A stretch of 64,000 nucleotides of DNA from Solanum dulcamara (Eukaryota > Streptophyta > Magnoliopsida > Solanales > Solanaceae). Position 1 is the stretch's first letter, and every line of letters starts with the position of its first letter. Below the pieces are notes generated by a model. That model ran no database searches. It was not told the origin of the DNA and saw nothing but the letters and a program-made list of their open reading frames with translations. This document shows positions 1 to 10,799 of this stretch, piece after piece. The translations under genes and the position numbers were made by a program. Location: NCBI RefSeq assembly GCF_947179165.1, contig NC_077238.1, forward strand, positions 46,256,293 to 46,320,292, read 5' to 3'.

Positions 1-715
1 CTTACATACCTAGGATGAAGATTATCTAAGCCAAACTTCATACTCTGGCTTGAAACTTTGAACCCTAGCTTCTCTTTTTCTCCCTAATCCTTGCTCTCAG
101 AATATTCTAAGTAATAATGAGAGAAAGGGGTCATTGGGTACTAATAAGGGACTAATTTGCATCATAAAACATCTTGGGTTTTATTTGGGAGAGGTGGAAA
201 AGATGAGTATATCCCTCATTAAAATTGACTTTTAGCCATCTATGGGTCCTTCTACGGACGGTAGTAGACCGGTCATCGAAACTATGGTCCAAAATTTGAC
301 CTCACTGGTTCAAGATGATATGGGTCTACGACTAAGCTTTTACGGGTGGTAGAATTTTTTATTGGTTGTACTATTTAGGATTCAATGGAGGTTGGGATTG
401 GGATGTAAAGACCCTTTTTCTATGCTTCGTAATCTTTTCTACAGGTCATAAGACCTATTCGTAGGAATTTTGTCAACATTCCACTAATATTGGAATGTGA
501 CACAAAAGTCTATGACCAATTCTTATGGGTTGTATTACTTTCTATTGGTTATAACAAGGCTCGTAGAAAGGACCATAAAGACTGAAATTTGACTAAGGGT
601 CCAGGGGTTCTACTAGTTGTTCCTACAGCTCGTAGAAAACTCTACTAGTCATAGAGTTGGTTTTTTGACCCCTTACAACTCACTCTTTTCAAAATTTTCT
701 CTTTATTCTAGGAAT
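1..715 (-). repeat. LTR-like fragment, minus orientation
   Basis: No coding sequence is visible. The opening bases (a reversed 'gtatgt' signal beside a reversed 'gctagggtt' block) read like the R/U5 part of the gypsy LTRs elsewhere in the window turned round; compare 21400-21480 and 63700-63830 on the plus strand. The middle (240-660) carries scattered motifs around GTCGTAG/CTACGAC-like words, as in the LTR at 51820-52300. Neither end can be placed, because the left end lies outside the window. Assignment rests on resemblance only. Confidence 0.4.
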
Positions 716-1370
716 TCATCTAAGTTAAAAAATATGGGGGGTTATAAATAAAAAACTAGAGGAGAATAATCCTATTCTATCTTTGCACAAATCCCCAAAT
801 TGTCCATAAAGGTTCCAAAGTACATACTTTCCTCTTGGATGATTTCTTCCTTTAGAACCATCTCATCCTACTTGCTCTAGAACGTGTGAGATATAAGTGT
901 GGACTTGCAATATAATGTGTCGCATATTTAGGACACTATTGATGCTTAAAATGTTGAATTATCATGGATGTCGTGCATATTTTTGTAAATATGATGTGCA
1001 TTGTGCTTATTTTGCAAAAAAATTAAGTCGCGCACAAGGTCAGGCTAAATTGTTGTTTTTCACTAATTTCAACTAAAGTGATGGTTTCCGATTGCCACCA
1101 CGGGTCCTGAAGACTTGTACGGCCCATGGACTTGGCCATCAAAATGCTGCTGAAAAATAGTTTTTAGGAAATTCCCCAAGTGAACCACCATGAGAACCTT
1201 CATGTGCTACGGGAGTCACCATGGGTTGTGAACCTGGCCTTGAAAGCTAAGCTAAAAGAATCTAGAAAATTTCTAAGGGAATGTCCATGAGATCCACCAT
1301 ATGTCGTGGAAACCTATACGAGGCGTTAACTTTGCTCGTGGAGAAGATATGAGAAGTTTGAAAGAATTCT
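716..1370. repeat. Unassigned repetitive stretch with CCATGG-type motifs
   Basis: No gene is seen. From about 1090 to 1330 there are several short words such as ccacgg, gcccatgg and ccaccatg, of the same style as the K-element LTR at 63100-63560. The stretch is therefore probably another truncated LTR. The part 716-1080 is AT-rich and I recognise nothing in it. It ends where homology to the Q LTR begins. Confidence 0.3.
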
Positions 1371-1898
1371 CAATGGCATACCTCCATTAAAGTTTATAGG
1401 TTCAATGAAAAATCAAGAAGTTGTTTATTGTGGAAGAAATTCTAAAGATGAGCCCAATATGAAGCCCGAAAAAAATAATGTGGTCCAAAAATCAATTCCT
1501 AAATGACAAATAAAAGAGGCACAATTTTTCCAGAGTAAAAGTCAACAATTATAGGCTTTTAGATGAAGGAATTTGATGGTAACTAGGTCAAGAAGAGTCC
1601 AAGAATCAGTCAGAAAAAAAGATTGCTTCCTGCCCAAGTTTTTAGGGAAGACTAGTCAAACTTTCCACGATTGTCAAGATACCTTTCCTAGTTATGTTTT
1701 ATTTTGTTTCTTTACATAGTTATAGGTTAGTTAATATTTTACTTAGTCTATTTTTGGACTCCTTAGTTCTATTTAATGCTTTTCAAGTTATATTACTTTA
1801 TTTCCTTTTTAGTGTAGGATTTACTTTTTATTTTTTTTTAGCTTTTGGCTGACCCTTTAGCTTAACCTGAAGGGTCTTGGACGTTCTCACCCTTATTC

Positions 1899-1906
1899 TA
1901 TAAATA
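1899..1906 (+). promoter_or_regulatory. TATA box of element Q 5' LTR
   Basis: A canonical TATAAATA sits in the LTR. The matching spot in the 3' LTR near 19730 reads TATGAATA, so that copy is damaged. This is inferred from sequence and position; transcription is not shown. Confidence 0.5.
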
Positions 1907-2011
1907 GGATTCTTTTTCCAATCAATAAAATATATTACATTAATATTAATATTATTTTAGAGGGTTCCTTTGAACATTTATGACTTGTTCTTTGAGAATT
2001 TATTGTAAACC

Positions 2012-2336
2012 TTTACTAGTTTCATAGTTTAAGGTATAAAGTAATTTCTTCTTTTGATATCTTTGATTTCTTTTTGGTATTCTTTAAAAGGTGATTATTT
2101 TATACATACTAATAATTTTCTTGAGTTACTCATAAATAAGTCAAGATCCGAACCTATTATTTTGAGTTTTCTCAAGTAAAGGCGTTGGATTTCTTCCATA
2201 AATCTATATATTGTTACTTTGAGTTTACTAGTTTCATATTTTAAGGTATAAAGTAATTTCTGGTTTTGATATCTTTGGTTTCTTTCTGGTATTCTTTATA
2301 AGGTAATTAGTTTATACATATTAATTATTGTATTTA
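2012..2336 (+). repeat. 212-bp tandem duplication in Q 5' LTR
   Basis: The block beginning tttactagtttcata at 2012 starts again at 2224, after 212 bases. The second copy runs to 2336, is cut by element H, and continues after 17219. The 3' LTR of Q has only one copy, so the duplication arose after Q inserted and before H did. Confidence 0.7.
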
Positions 2337-2411
2337 TTTATTGTTGCTTAAACGATGGTCGCTTTTCCATCTAGGTTGTCGCTTTAGAGACAAGTGGCCA
2401 TGGGCCCAGAT

Positions 2412-2425
2412 GTCGCTTTAGCGAC
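2412..2425. repeat. GTCGCTTTAGCGAC near-palindrome in H LTR
   Basis: Six-base arms GTCGCT/AGCGAC flank TT. Related copies lie just upstream (about 2379-2392) and in the 3' LTR at about 16412-16424, 16503-16512 and 16549-16560. It could form a short hairpin or be a paired binding site; function is unknown. Confidence 0.5.
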
Positions 2426-5400
2426 ACCTACAAAGGGATTTAATCCCTTAAAACTCATCTTTCTTCAAAAATTAATACCCATATTAGGAGAGCTCGGACC
2501 AAGGCTTTTTCTCTCATTTATTGATTAATTTAAGTCATTCAAAGTTTATTCTCTTCCATTTCCTTTTCCTAAAATTATTCTAGCATAAATTTCGTGATTT
2601 ATTTCCATTCTTGACCCCATATCCCTTGATTTCTAATCTTCAAAGAATGGTATTTGTACCATTTGAGGTCCGAATTGAACTCCTTTTTTTCCAACTTTTG
2701 GGCATGTGATCCTTACCTCAAGGAGAACATATTGAGGGTCAATTTTTTACTCAAATTTTGGTCCATTTCTATTTTTAGTAATATCGGTATCATTGGATTT
2801 GTTTTGACTTGCTCTATCCATTCTTGATAGTTTAGTAGCAATACGAGGCTCTTTGGAACGAAAAAGAACACTAGTCAAGGTTCGAGTGCAGTTTTATTTT
2901 CGAGGTAGGTTATGGCTTACTTCATTTAAGACTTGGCTTAGTTGGTTGTGTGTATATTTTAGTAGTTTGATGGTTAGGATGTTGTTTGGACTAGGTTATA
3001 GGTATGCTTGATCCTTAGTGAGATTCATTGGCCATTTTGGGTTAGTAATTTAGTGTTTTAGCCTCTGAGCCTTAGTTAAGGGTGACTTTTGGCTGGATTG
3101 TCGCTTAGATCCTTACACTGCTCCTAGGTGGTATGAAACATAGCTTGTATGAATTTTGATTGTTACATTTGTGTTATGTGCTATTTTCGTGCTATGTTAA
3201 AGTTTAATTCCCCTTTTGATTGAACTTTTGGCTTTAAGGCCATGAGATTGGACTACTAGGTTTGTACATTTGATGTGTGGTGGGTGTTTTACCCAGTTAT
3301 ATGCATGAGTTGGATTGTTTTGAGATATTGATTGGATTGCATTGGTATATAAGAAAGATCATAGAATATTCACATATAAATTTTGAAAGTGAAGAGGTCT
3401 CTAGCTATTTTAAGATGTACTACACTTTTATGTGGGTTTGAGCTCCAAAGGAATGGAATACCGTTTTTTGACTAATTTTACTAATGGAAACTTGGTTTTA
3501 GTAAAATTACCATTTTCTTCTGATTATATATATGCTGATGAGCTCCGGCAGCCCGTAGACTAAATTTTGGGTTTTACTTTCATAATAAGCTGAGGCTCCG
3601 CAACTGTCTCGGAGGTCTAAGGGATAGTAGGTGAGACAACTGTGGAACCTTTTTCATTTATTCTGCATTGGCTACATACACATTGCACTTAATTTTGTGT
3701 GATTTATGTATAGTGTGATAGTTGTTGTGGTAACTTGATTATTACTTTATACTTTTTAGTCGTTTAGACTACCTTTAGCTTCTATTTAGACCCTGTTATA
3801 ACTTTCTTACTGCAAATATGTATATATGACCCTTCTAAGCTCTGTCAGCCTTTGATGCCTACTAGGTACCTCATATTTTGGCACCTATACTATATTTCTG
3901 CATCTTTTATGATGCAACTCCCAATACGAGCATCCCTCTTTAAGTGTAGGATCTTCTTTGGCTTATCATTGACTTGGATCATGGTGAGTTCCTGGCATCT
4001 AGAGACTTGTTGCTTTCCCTCTTTTATACTAACTTATGCATTTTATTTTATTTAGTCAGTTCTCATGTAGATATATCCTTTCTTTATGTTGAAGCTCCTA
4101 TATAGGTGACACCAGGTTCGGAGATTTGGTTTTGTATTAGTTGTTATTCCTGGTCACTTTTGGGCCTCTTTTGTATAATTTGTATCGAACTAAAGGTTTA
4201 TGATATGGCCCGTTCCTTATATATTATTCTGGAATCCTTTATTATTATCATTATACTTGAATTGTTGTCTTCTGCAAATTGATGTCTTTGGGTTTAGGCT
4301 TGCCTACTGGATAGGTTGTAGTAGGCGCCATCCTGGCCTAACATCGGATTGTGAAAGATTTTTTAACCCAAATTTTGGTCTTATTTTCATTTTAGTAATA
4401 TGGGAATTATTGTATTCATCTTAACTTTCTTTTTCCATTCTTGATAGCTTAGCAGCAATCCGAGGCTCTCCAAAAGGGAAAAGAACATGAGTAGAGGTTC
4501 GAGTGCAGTTTCGTCTTTGAGGTAGGTTATAGTTTACTTCTTTTTAGACTTGGCTTAGTTGGTTATGTGTATATTTGAGTAATTTTATGGTTTTTATGGT
4601 GTTAGTACTAGGTCATAGGTATGATTAATCCTTAGTGAGATTCATTGTCCACTTCAAATTATTAGTTTAGTGTTTTAGCCTCCAAGCCTTAGTTTAGGGT
4701 GTCTTTTGGCAGTATTGTCGCTTAGATCCTTAGACTGCTCCTAGGTGGTTTAAAACTTAGCTTGTATGTATTTTGATTGTTACATTTGTGTTATGTGCCA
4801 CTTTCGTGCTATGTTAAAGTTTAATCCCCCTTTTGATTGAAATTTTGGGTCTAAGGCCATGGGCTTGGACTACCGGGTTTGTACCTTTCATATGTGGTGG
4901 GTGTTCTACCCCATTATATGCATGAGTTTGATTGTTTTGAGTTATGGAATCGATTGCATTGGTTTAAAATAATGATCATGGTATATTCGCATATATTTTA
5001 TGAAAGTGGAGAGGTTTCTAACTAGTTTAAGATGTACTACACTTTTCCATGGGTTTGAGCTCCAAAGGAGCGGGATACCGATTTTTGACTAATTTTACTG
5101 ATGGAAACTTGGTTTAAGGAAAAGTACAATTTTCACCCGATTATTCATATGTTGATGAGCTCCGGTAGTCCATAGATTAAATCTTGTATTTTACATTTCT
5201 GATAAGCTAAGGCAAGGTTCCGCATCTATATCGAGGGTCCACGGGATAGGCGAAGATATAATTATGAAACTTTTGGCATTCATTCTGTATTGGCTACATA
5301 GGCATTGTACTTGATTTTGTGTGAGATATGGATAGTGTGGTAGTTATTGTGCTAACTTGATTATTGTTTTATGCATTTTTATAATTTGGACAACTTTTAA

Positions 5401-5854
5401 ATTCTATTTAGAACCTATTATAACTTTCTTACTTCTTGTATGTATATATGATCCTTCTGAACTCGGTCGACCTATGTTGCCTACTGAGTATACCGTGGTT
5501 TAGTACTTATACTATATTGTTTCATCTTTTATGATGCATCTCCTAATACGAGCCACCCTTCTTGAGTGTTGGATCTTTTTTGGCTGTCATCGACTTGGAT
5601 CGTAGTGAGTTCCTTGCATTCCGAGACTTGTTGCTTTCCCTCTTTTATACTAACTTATGAATTGTATTTTGCTTAATAATTTCCCTTGTAGATAAAGCCT
5701 TTCTGTACTTAGTAGCTCTTGTATAGGCGACACTAGGTCCGGGGATTTGGTGATGTGTTAGTTTGTCTTCCTGGTCACTTCCAGAACTCTTTTGTATATT
5801 TTGTATGGAACTATAGATTTATGATATGGCATGTTCCTTATATATTATTCCTTG

Positions 5855-5872
5855 CATCCTTTATTATTATCA
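5855..5872 (+). repeat. LINE target-site duplication, left copy
   Basis: An 18-base sequence ending tttattattatca is repeated exactly at 10077-10094. The same site without an insertion exists in the preceding 1.6-kb repeat copy at 4234-4250, which shows directly what the target looked like. Confidence 0.9.
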
Positions 5873-6391
5873 ATAACAATAACAACAACAACCCAGTGAA
5901 ATCCCAAAATATGGGGTTTGGAGAGGGTAAAGTGTACGTAGACTCTTACAAAGGTAGGACGACTGTTTCGAAAAAACTCTCGGCTCAATAAAAGCATAAA
6001 AAGAGGTCAGATAAGGCTAATAAGTTCAAAGCAATATGGGAAAGCAAATACCAAAAGCGACATAGATAAAATAGGGTAATCAAAGTCCAGAAAGTAATAG
6101 ATAATAACAGAAATCAGAGCACAAGAAATTGTAGTGTGCTAATGCGCTTACTTATAAGGAAGAATACCAAGGCTATGTACTAGTTTTCTACCCTAATGTG
6201 GGTCCTCTACACCCTCCTATCTAAGTTCATGCCTTGGTAAGCTGTAACTGCGCCATGTCCTGTCTAATTACCTCTCTCTAATATTTTTTTGGCCTACCTC
6301 TACATCTTCAGAAACCATCTATGACCAACTTCTCACACCTCCGCACTAGGGCATCTGTGTGTATCCTCTTTATATGCCCAAACCATCTCAG

Positions 6392-7947
6392 TCATATTTC
6401 CTGCATTTTGTCTTTCACTGAGGCCACACCTACCTTATCCCGAATAGCCTTATTTCTAATCCTATCACTCCTAGTATGCCCACACATCCATCTCAACATT
6501 CTCATTTCTGCAACTTTCATCTTTTGAACATGAGAGACCTTAACTGGACAAACTCTCCGCCCCATATAACATAGTCGGTCTAACCACCACTTTGTAGAAC
6601 TTGACCTTAAGTTATGGTGGAACCTTGTCACATAGCACACTAGAAGCGAGCCTCCATTTTATTTACCCTTCCCCATTAGAATGTGTGACATTATCGACAA
6701 TCTCCCTGCTTCTTTGCATTATAGACCCAAGGTACTTGAAACAACTTTTCTTTTGGATAGCCTGGTAACCAAGCCTAACTTCCGCGCCAACCTCCTGAGG
6801 TGTCTCACTAAACTTGCACTCTAAGTATTCTATCTTATTCCTACTCAGCTTAAACCCTTTACACTCCAAGGTATGTCTCCAATCCTCCAACTTAGCGTTA
6901 ACTCCTCTACGAGTCTCATCAATCAGAACTATGTCATCCTCGAAAAGCATACACCATGGCACCTCACCTTTAATTTGTCGCGTCAATCCATCTATCACCA
7001 AGGCAAATAAAAATGGACAAAGAGCTGATCGTTGATGCAACCCCATCACAACTGGGAAGTGCTCTGAGTCCTTTTCTACTATCCTTACCCTGGTTTTGTC
7101 ACCCTCATACATGTCCTTGATCACCCTAGCATATGCTACATGTACACCTTTATCCTTCAAATATCTCCATAGTATTTGTCATGGAACTTTATCGTAAGAC
7201 TTTTCTAGGTTGATGAATACCATAAGCAAGTCCCTCTTCCTCTCCCTATACCACTCCACCAGTCTTCTCATAAGGTCGATGGATTCTGTAGTTGAGCATC
7301 CCAATATAAATCCAAACTGGTTCTCTGAAATAGACACGCCTATCCCCACCCTCATCTCCACCACTTTTTCCCACACTTTCATAGTATGGATTAGAAGCTT
7401 GATACCTCTATACTTGTTGCAACTATAGATATCCCCCTTGTTTTTGTATAGAGGGATCATTAGGCTCGACCTTTATTGTACGAACATCGTTGCCTTCTTA
7501 AAGATGACATTAAATAACATAGTCATCCACTCCAAACCTACCGAGCTCGCGCTTTTCAAAAGTTCCCAAGATCTTATCAGGTCGAATCGCTCTTCCCCAG
7601 CGCATCCTACACACAATACACTTAACCTCTTCGGGCATAATACTCTTACAACATAAAAATTTGTGATGCCTCCCTATATGTTCCAAATTTCCCAACACAA
7701 TCTCTCTGTCCCCTTATTTATTTAAGAATTTATGAAAGTATGGTTGTCATCTCTATTTAATGAGAGTCTCCTCTACCAATACTTTTCCATGATCGTCCTT
7801 AATGCACTTCACTTGATCCACATTACATGCCCTTCTCTCCTTTTCCCTAGCTAGACTAAACAATTTACTATCCCCGTCTTTCTCTTCTAGTACAGTATAA
7901 AGGCATTTAAAAGTTGTCGTTTTTTCCTTCGAAACCGATGACTTCAC
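6392..7947 (-). pseudogene. LINE reverse transcriptase, decayed
   Basis: In minus-strand order, the pieces at 7947-7753 and 7698-7510 give the linker. The piece 7460-7179 gives the RT fingers, with NYRGIKLL, an FGF..G.STTE block and [11 protein letters not shown]. The piece 7160-6663 gives the palm, with FEDDIVLIDE and a KYLGS block. The piece 6640-6392 gives the C-terminus (MLRWMCG, then DRIRN). In related RTEs the first catalytic aspartate is in a DLEKAYD context, but here it reads NLEKSYD. The second motif normally reads FADD, but here reads FEDD with both aspartates kept. At least four frame breaks separate the pieces. RT would copy element RNA at the nicked target; this copy cannot. Confidence 0.85.
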
Positions 7948-8252
7948 CTCCTTCCTCTCTATCTTATAAAGTTCCCTATTCGTTCACTTCTCTACCTCAT
8001 CCTTTATTTCTATCAACTTCGCATACATTGTATTATTTGCTTTAACCTATCCTTGCACTTCTTCATTCCACCACTAGTCCCCTCGACGCCAACTACAACT
8101 ACTTTCGAGACTCCCAGTACTTCCCTTGCTACAACCCTAATACAACTAGCCATCCTATACTACATACTATTCACATCCTCACTACTATCCTAGGCCCTCA
8201 TATCCTTCAATTTCTCTCCCATCTCCAGGGAACTAGTTGTGGTCAAACTCCC

Positions 8253-9129
8253 CTATCTGATCCTAAGTTGGTCATCCCCGTCCCTTTTCTTCCTCGTTAT
8301 CTTGATCCCTAAATCCATCACAAAGAACTTATGTTGGGTTGTAAGATTGTCGATTGGAATGACCATACAGTCTTTGCATATACCTTTATCATCCTTCCTA
8401 AAGAGTAAAAAATCTATCTGAGTCTTACCTACCGAACTATGGAAGGTTACCATATTGTCCTCCTTTTTTTGTGAAACTCGAAATAGCTATCACCAACCCA
8501 AAAGCTCTTCCAAAATCCAAAATTGAGACTTCTCTTCCATTTCTTTCCCCGAAGCCAAAGCCTCAATTCACATCATCATACCCTCTTGAAATAGACCCGA
8601 TGTGCTTATTGAAATCCCCTCCCACAAAATTCTTCTCAGTAGTCAGTATGCCTCCCATTAACTCATCCAAATCCTCCCAAAAGCGCCTTTTATCCTCTTC
8701 GCCTAAGCCTGCTTGCAGAGCATAAGCAATAATAATGTTCAATGTGATCCGTTCAATGACTACCTTAATCAACATTATCCTATTAGTGACTTTCCTAACC
8801 TCCACCACCTGATCCCTTAAATCATGGTCTACAAAAATGCCTACCCCATTCCTATTCTTCGACCTACTAGAGAACCAACGCTTATACACATCTACCTCCT
8901 TAGCTTTAGAACCTACCCATTTGGTCTCTTGGACACTAGCTATATTAACCTTTCTCTTCTTTAGAATCTTAACAAGCTCTATGGATTTTCCCATTAATGT
9001 CCCAATGTTCCAAGAACCTACTCTCAGTCTAGATGCTCTTTTAACCAACCTACCTCTCCTTACCCTCGACCCCATCACCATCCCTATCCCTGAGCGAGAA
9101 AATAACCCTAGTCTACCATCACTACCCAA
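8253..9129 (-). pseudogene. LINE endonuclease domain (EEP family), decayed
   Basis: The N-terminal part is open from 9129 to 8563 (188 codons). It shows SWNIGTLMGKS, then VQETKW with the catalytic glutamate and GGDFNKHIG with the Asp/Asn pair of the endonuclease/exonuclease/phosphatase fold. The rest continues in another frame at 8453-8253, with KTQIDFLLFRKDD and a TQHKFFVMD block that holds the terminal histidine. At least one frameshift separates the halves. The enzyme would nick target DNA to start reverse transcription. The start at 9129 is only the first ATG of the open frame. Confidence 0.85.
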
Positions 9130-9479
9130 ATCTACGAAAATATGTATGGACTAATAAATTATTCAAAGATCTAAAGTCAACAAAATATAACTACAAGATT
9201 ATGAACAAAGAATAGATATTGAAAGATATGGAAATCGAAGGTACCAACTCTAGTTGAAATAAACTTGGTTGCAGCCAAAAAATACTATTCACATTATTGT
9301 TGGTGGTTCGCCCCGATTTGAGATCGAGTTTTCCCATTCGTTACTGAAGATGTTTCCTCTTAGCCTTCCTCTTCGGTTCTAACTCAAACAGCGTGAGCTA
9401 TCAAAAACAATAGATCTAGATGTGTATGAGCAATAGAAGAAGAAGAGATGTTGCTACTGCTAGTGCTTGTTCCCTTCTT

Positions 9480-10076
9480 TAAATTTCTTATTACTCATTT
9501 TCAAATATGAGGTTTCATACCATTAGAAATGAGTTTCTCGGTGTGGAAAAATCTGACCAACTGTCTAAACAAGGAGTAGTGAACAGAATATGATGACATC
9601 CCGTCGGTTCAAAGAAGGGAACCTTCAAGGAATGATTGATGGTCAATGTCGTCAGAAGTTTTCTAAAATAGTAGTGAAGCAACTCTACCAAAGGAGATTA
9701 CGTGCGGGGGAAAGATGGATATTTGAACCTCACCTTCATTCGTTCAAATCTGTGATTGTTTCAATATGTAGTAGATGAAGAAAGGAAAGGAATAAGAGAG
9801 TTACGCAAGAAGAGAAAAAATAAGAGAAAGACAAGCAGTACAAAAATGTGAAAAGTTACAGCAGATAAAAAAATAATTAGAAGGTTGTTCAATGAAGGAG
9901 CCTGTGTAATAAAACCTAAGGACTTGAAAAGAGAGGTGCTAGAAGCCGCACTGGAAAATGCTTCAATGGCAGAAATTACTGTCAAGGATGCGATGGAAGT
10001 AATAGTAGAAAAAATATGGGGTCTACTCCTCCAATTAATGTCCTTCTGAGCAATAAACGGTCTTAATTGATGTATC
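9480..10076 (+). other. Unexplained gene-like segment at the LINE 5' end (antisense to the LINE)
   Basis: This lies inside the LINE target duplication but upstream of a LINE leader that seems to start near 9475 on the minus strand. On the plus strand a frame from about 9761 to 10020 has a single internal stop and reads as a lysine/arginine-rich part (ELRKKRKNKRKTSS), then GACVIKPKDLKREVLEAALE and EITVKDAMEVIVEKI, which would be helical. A second open stretch is at 9590-9778. I do not recognise the family. It may be a captured piece of host transcript or a second small insertion. Chance cannot be excluded. Confidence 0.35.
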
Positions 10077-10094
10077 CATCCTTTATTATTATCA
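10077..10094 (+). repeat. LINE target-site duplication, right copy
   Basis: Exact copy of 5855-5872. After it the 1.6-kb repeat of element H continues (tatacttaaattg...), as in the undisturbed copy near 4250. Confidence 0.9.
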
Positions 10095-10799
10095 TTATAC
10101 TTAAATTGTTGTCTTCTACAAATTTATTTCCTTGGATATAGGCTTGCCTACTTGGTGGGTTGTAGTAGCTGCCATCCTGGCCCGACATCGGTTCGTGATA
10201 GAGATTTTGACCTATATTTGGTCCAATTTCTATTTTACTGATATGGGTATCGTTGGATTCATTTTAACTTTCTTGTTCCATTCTCAATAGCTTGGTATTA
10301 ATCTGAGCTCTCCAGAAAGGAAAATCATATAAGTAAAAGTTTGAGTGTTGTTTCGTCTTTGAGGTAGGTTGTGGATTATTTCATTTTAGACTTGGATTAG
10401 TCAATTATGTGTATATTTGAGTAGTTTTATGGTTATGATGGTATTAGGGCTAGGTTATACATATAATTAATCCTTAGTGAGATTCATTGGCCCCTTCGAG
10501 TAGTGATAGAGTGGTAAATGATCTTAAGTTTATCAGTCTCACCAATACAAGATCAAGTGCCTAGTAGAGTCTCGCGGATCAACATGATAAAGTCTATATC
10601 CCATCTTCGATAGTCTATAGGGAATTCTTAGGAACATTTTACTTATTTGTTTGCCACTATGTGTCCTTAACTGTATAAACTTTTGAGTTTTGATCCTTTC
10701 ACTATTTATCGATGGTTAACATAAGATTGTCTGTGGGTGGGTGAGAAAATCCTAATCCTACCGATATAGACACTTCTAGGGATTGAGATCTAGGTCGAG

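Larger units (their letters stand above)
1371..2336 (+). repeat. Element Q 5' LTR, first part
   Basis: This aligns by eye with the 3' LTR at 19263-20212 from 'caatggcatacc' onward. The first 11 bases of the LTR, present at 19263-19273, are missing here, so the 5' end is truncated or replaced. Homology stops at 2336, where element H begins, and resumes at 17219. A TATA box is at 1899-1906 and an AATAAA-like signal near 1924. The copy also contains a 212-bp tandem duplication not seen in the 3' LTR. Confidence 0.75.
5873..10076 (-). mobile_element. RTE-type LINE (non-LTR retrotransposon)
   Basis: The element is on the minus strand, about 4.2 kb long and flanked by the perfect 18-base duplication 5855-5872/10077-10094. 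Its 3' end, at the left, is a (TTG)n-type tail on the minus strand, preceded by a block that also appears at 22421-22499. In minus-strand order it has a 5' leader, an apurinic-type endonuclease, a linker, a reverse transcriptase and a short C-terminal region, in single-ORF order typical of plant RTE elements. All frames are broken by stops and shifts. The segment 9480-10076 at its 5' end is not explained by the family. Confidence 0.85.
2337..10506 (+). repeat. H 5' LTR/leader region built of about 1.6-kb tandem repeats
   Basis: The word cluster 'aattttggtcc ... attcttgatag ... gcaat ... gaggctct' occurs at about 2743-2855, again at 4360-4470 and again at 10207-10310. Subtracting the LINE and its target duplication (4222 bases), the spacing is about 1616 bases both times. 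The third copy is partial and leads into the internal region at about 10506. The 3' LTR (15662-17218) holds only one 300-base unit of this kind, at about 16905-17218, and no 1.3-kb body. No protein-coding sequence is seen in this region apart from the LINE. Confidence 0.7.

Noticed and set aside
6814..7656. Plus-strand frames of about 70 codons over the LINE
   Set aside because: They are antisense shadows of the LINE reverse transcriptase on the minus strand.
9761..9985. 74-codon minus frame as a LINE ORF1 or membrane protein
   Set aside because: The Leu/Phe-rich reading is the complement of a purine-rich Lys/Arg stretch on the plus strand; it has no RNA-binding motif and ORF1 is not usual in RTE elements.
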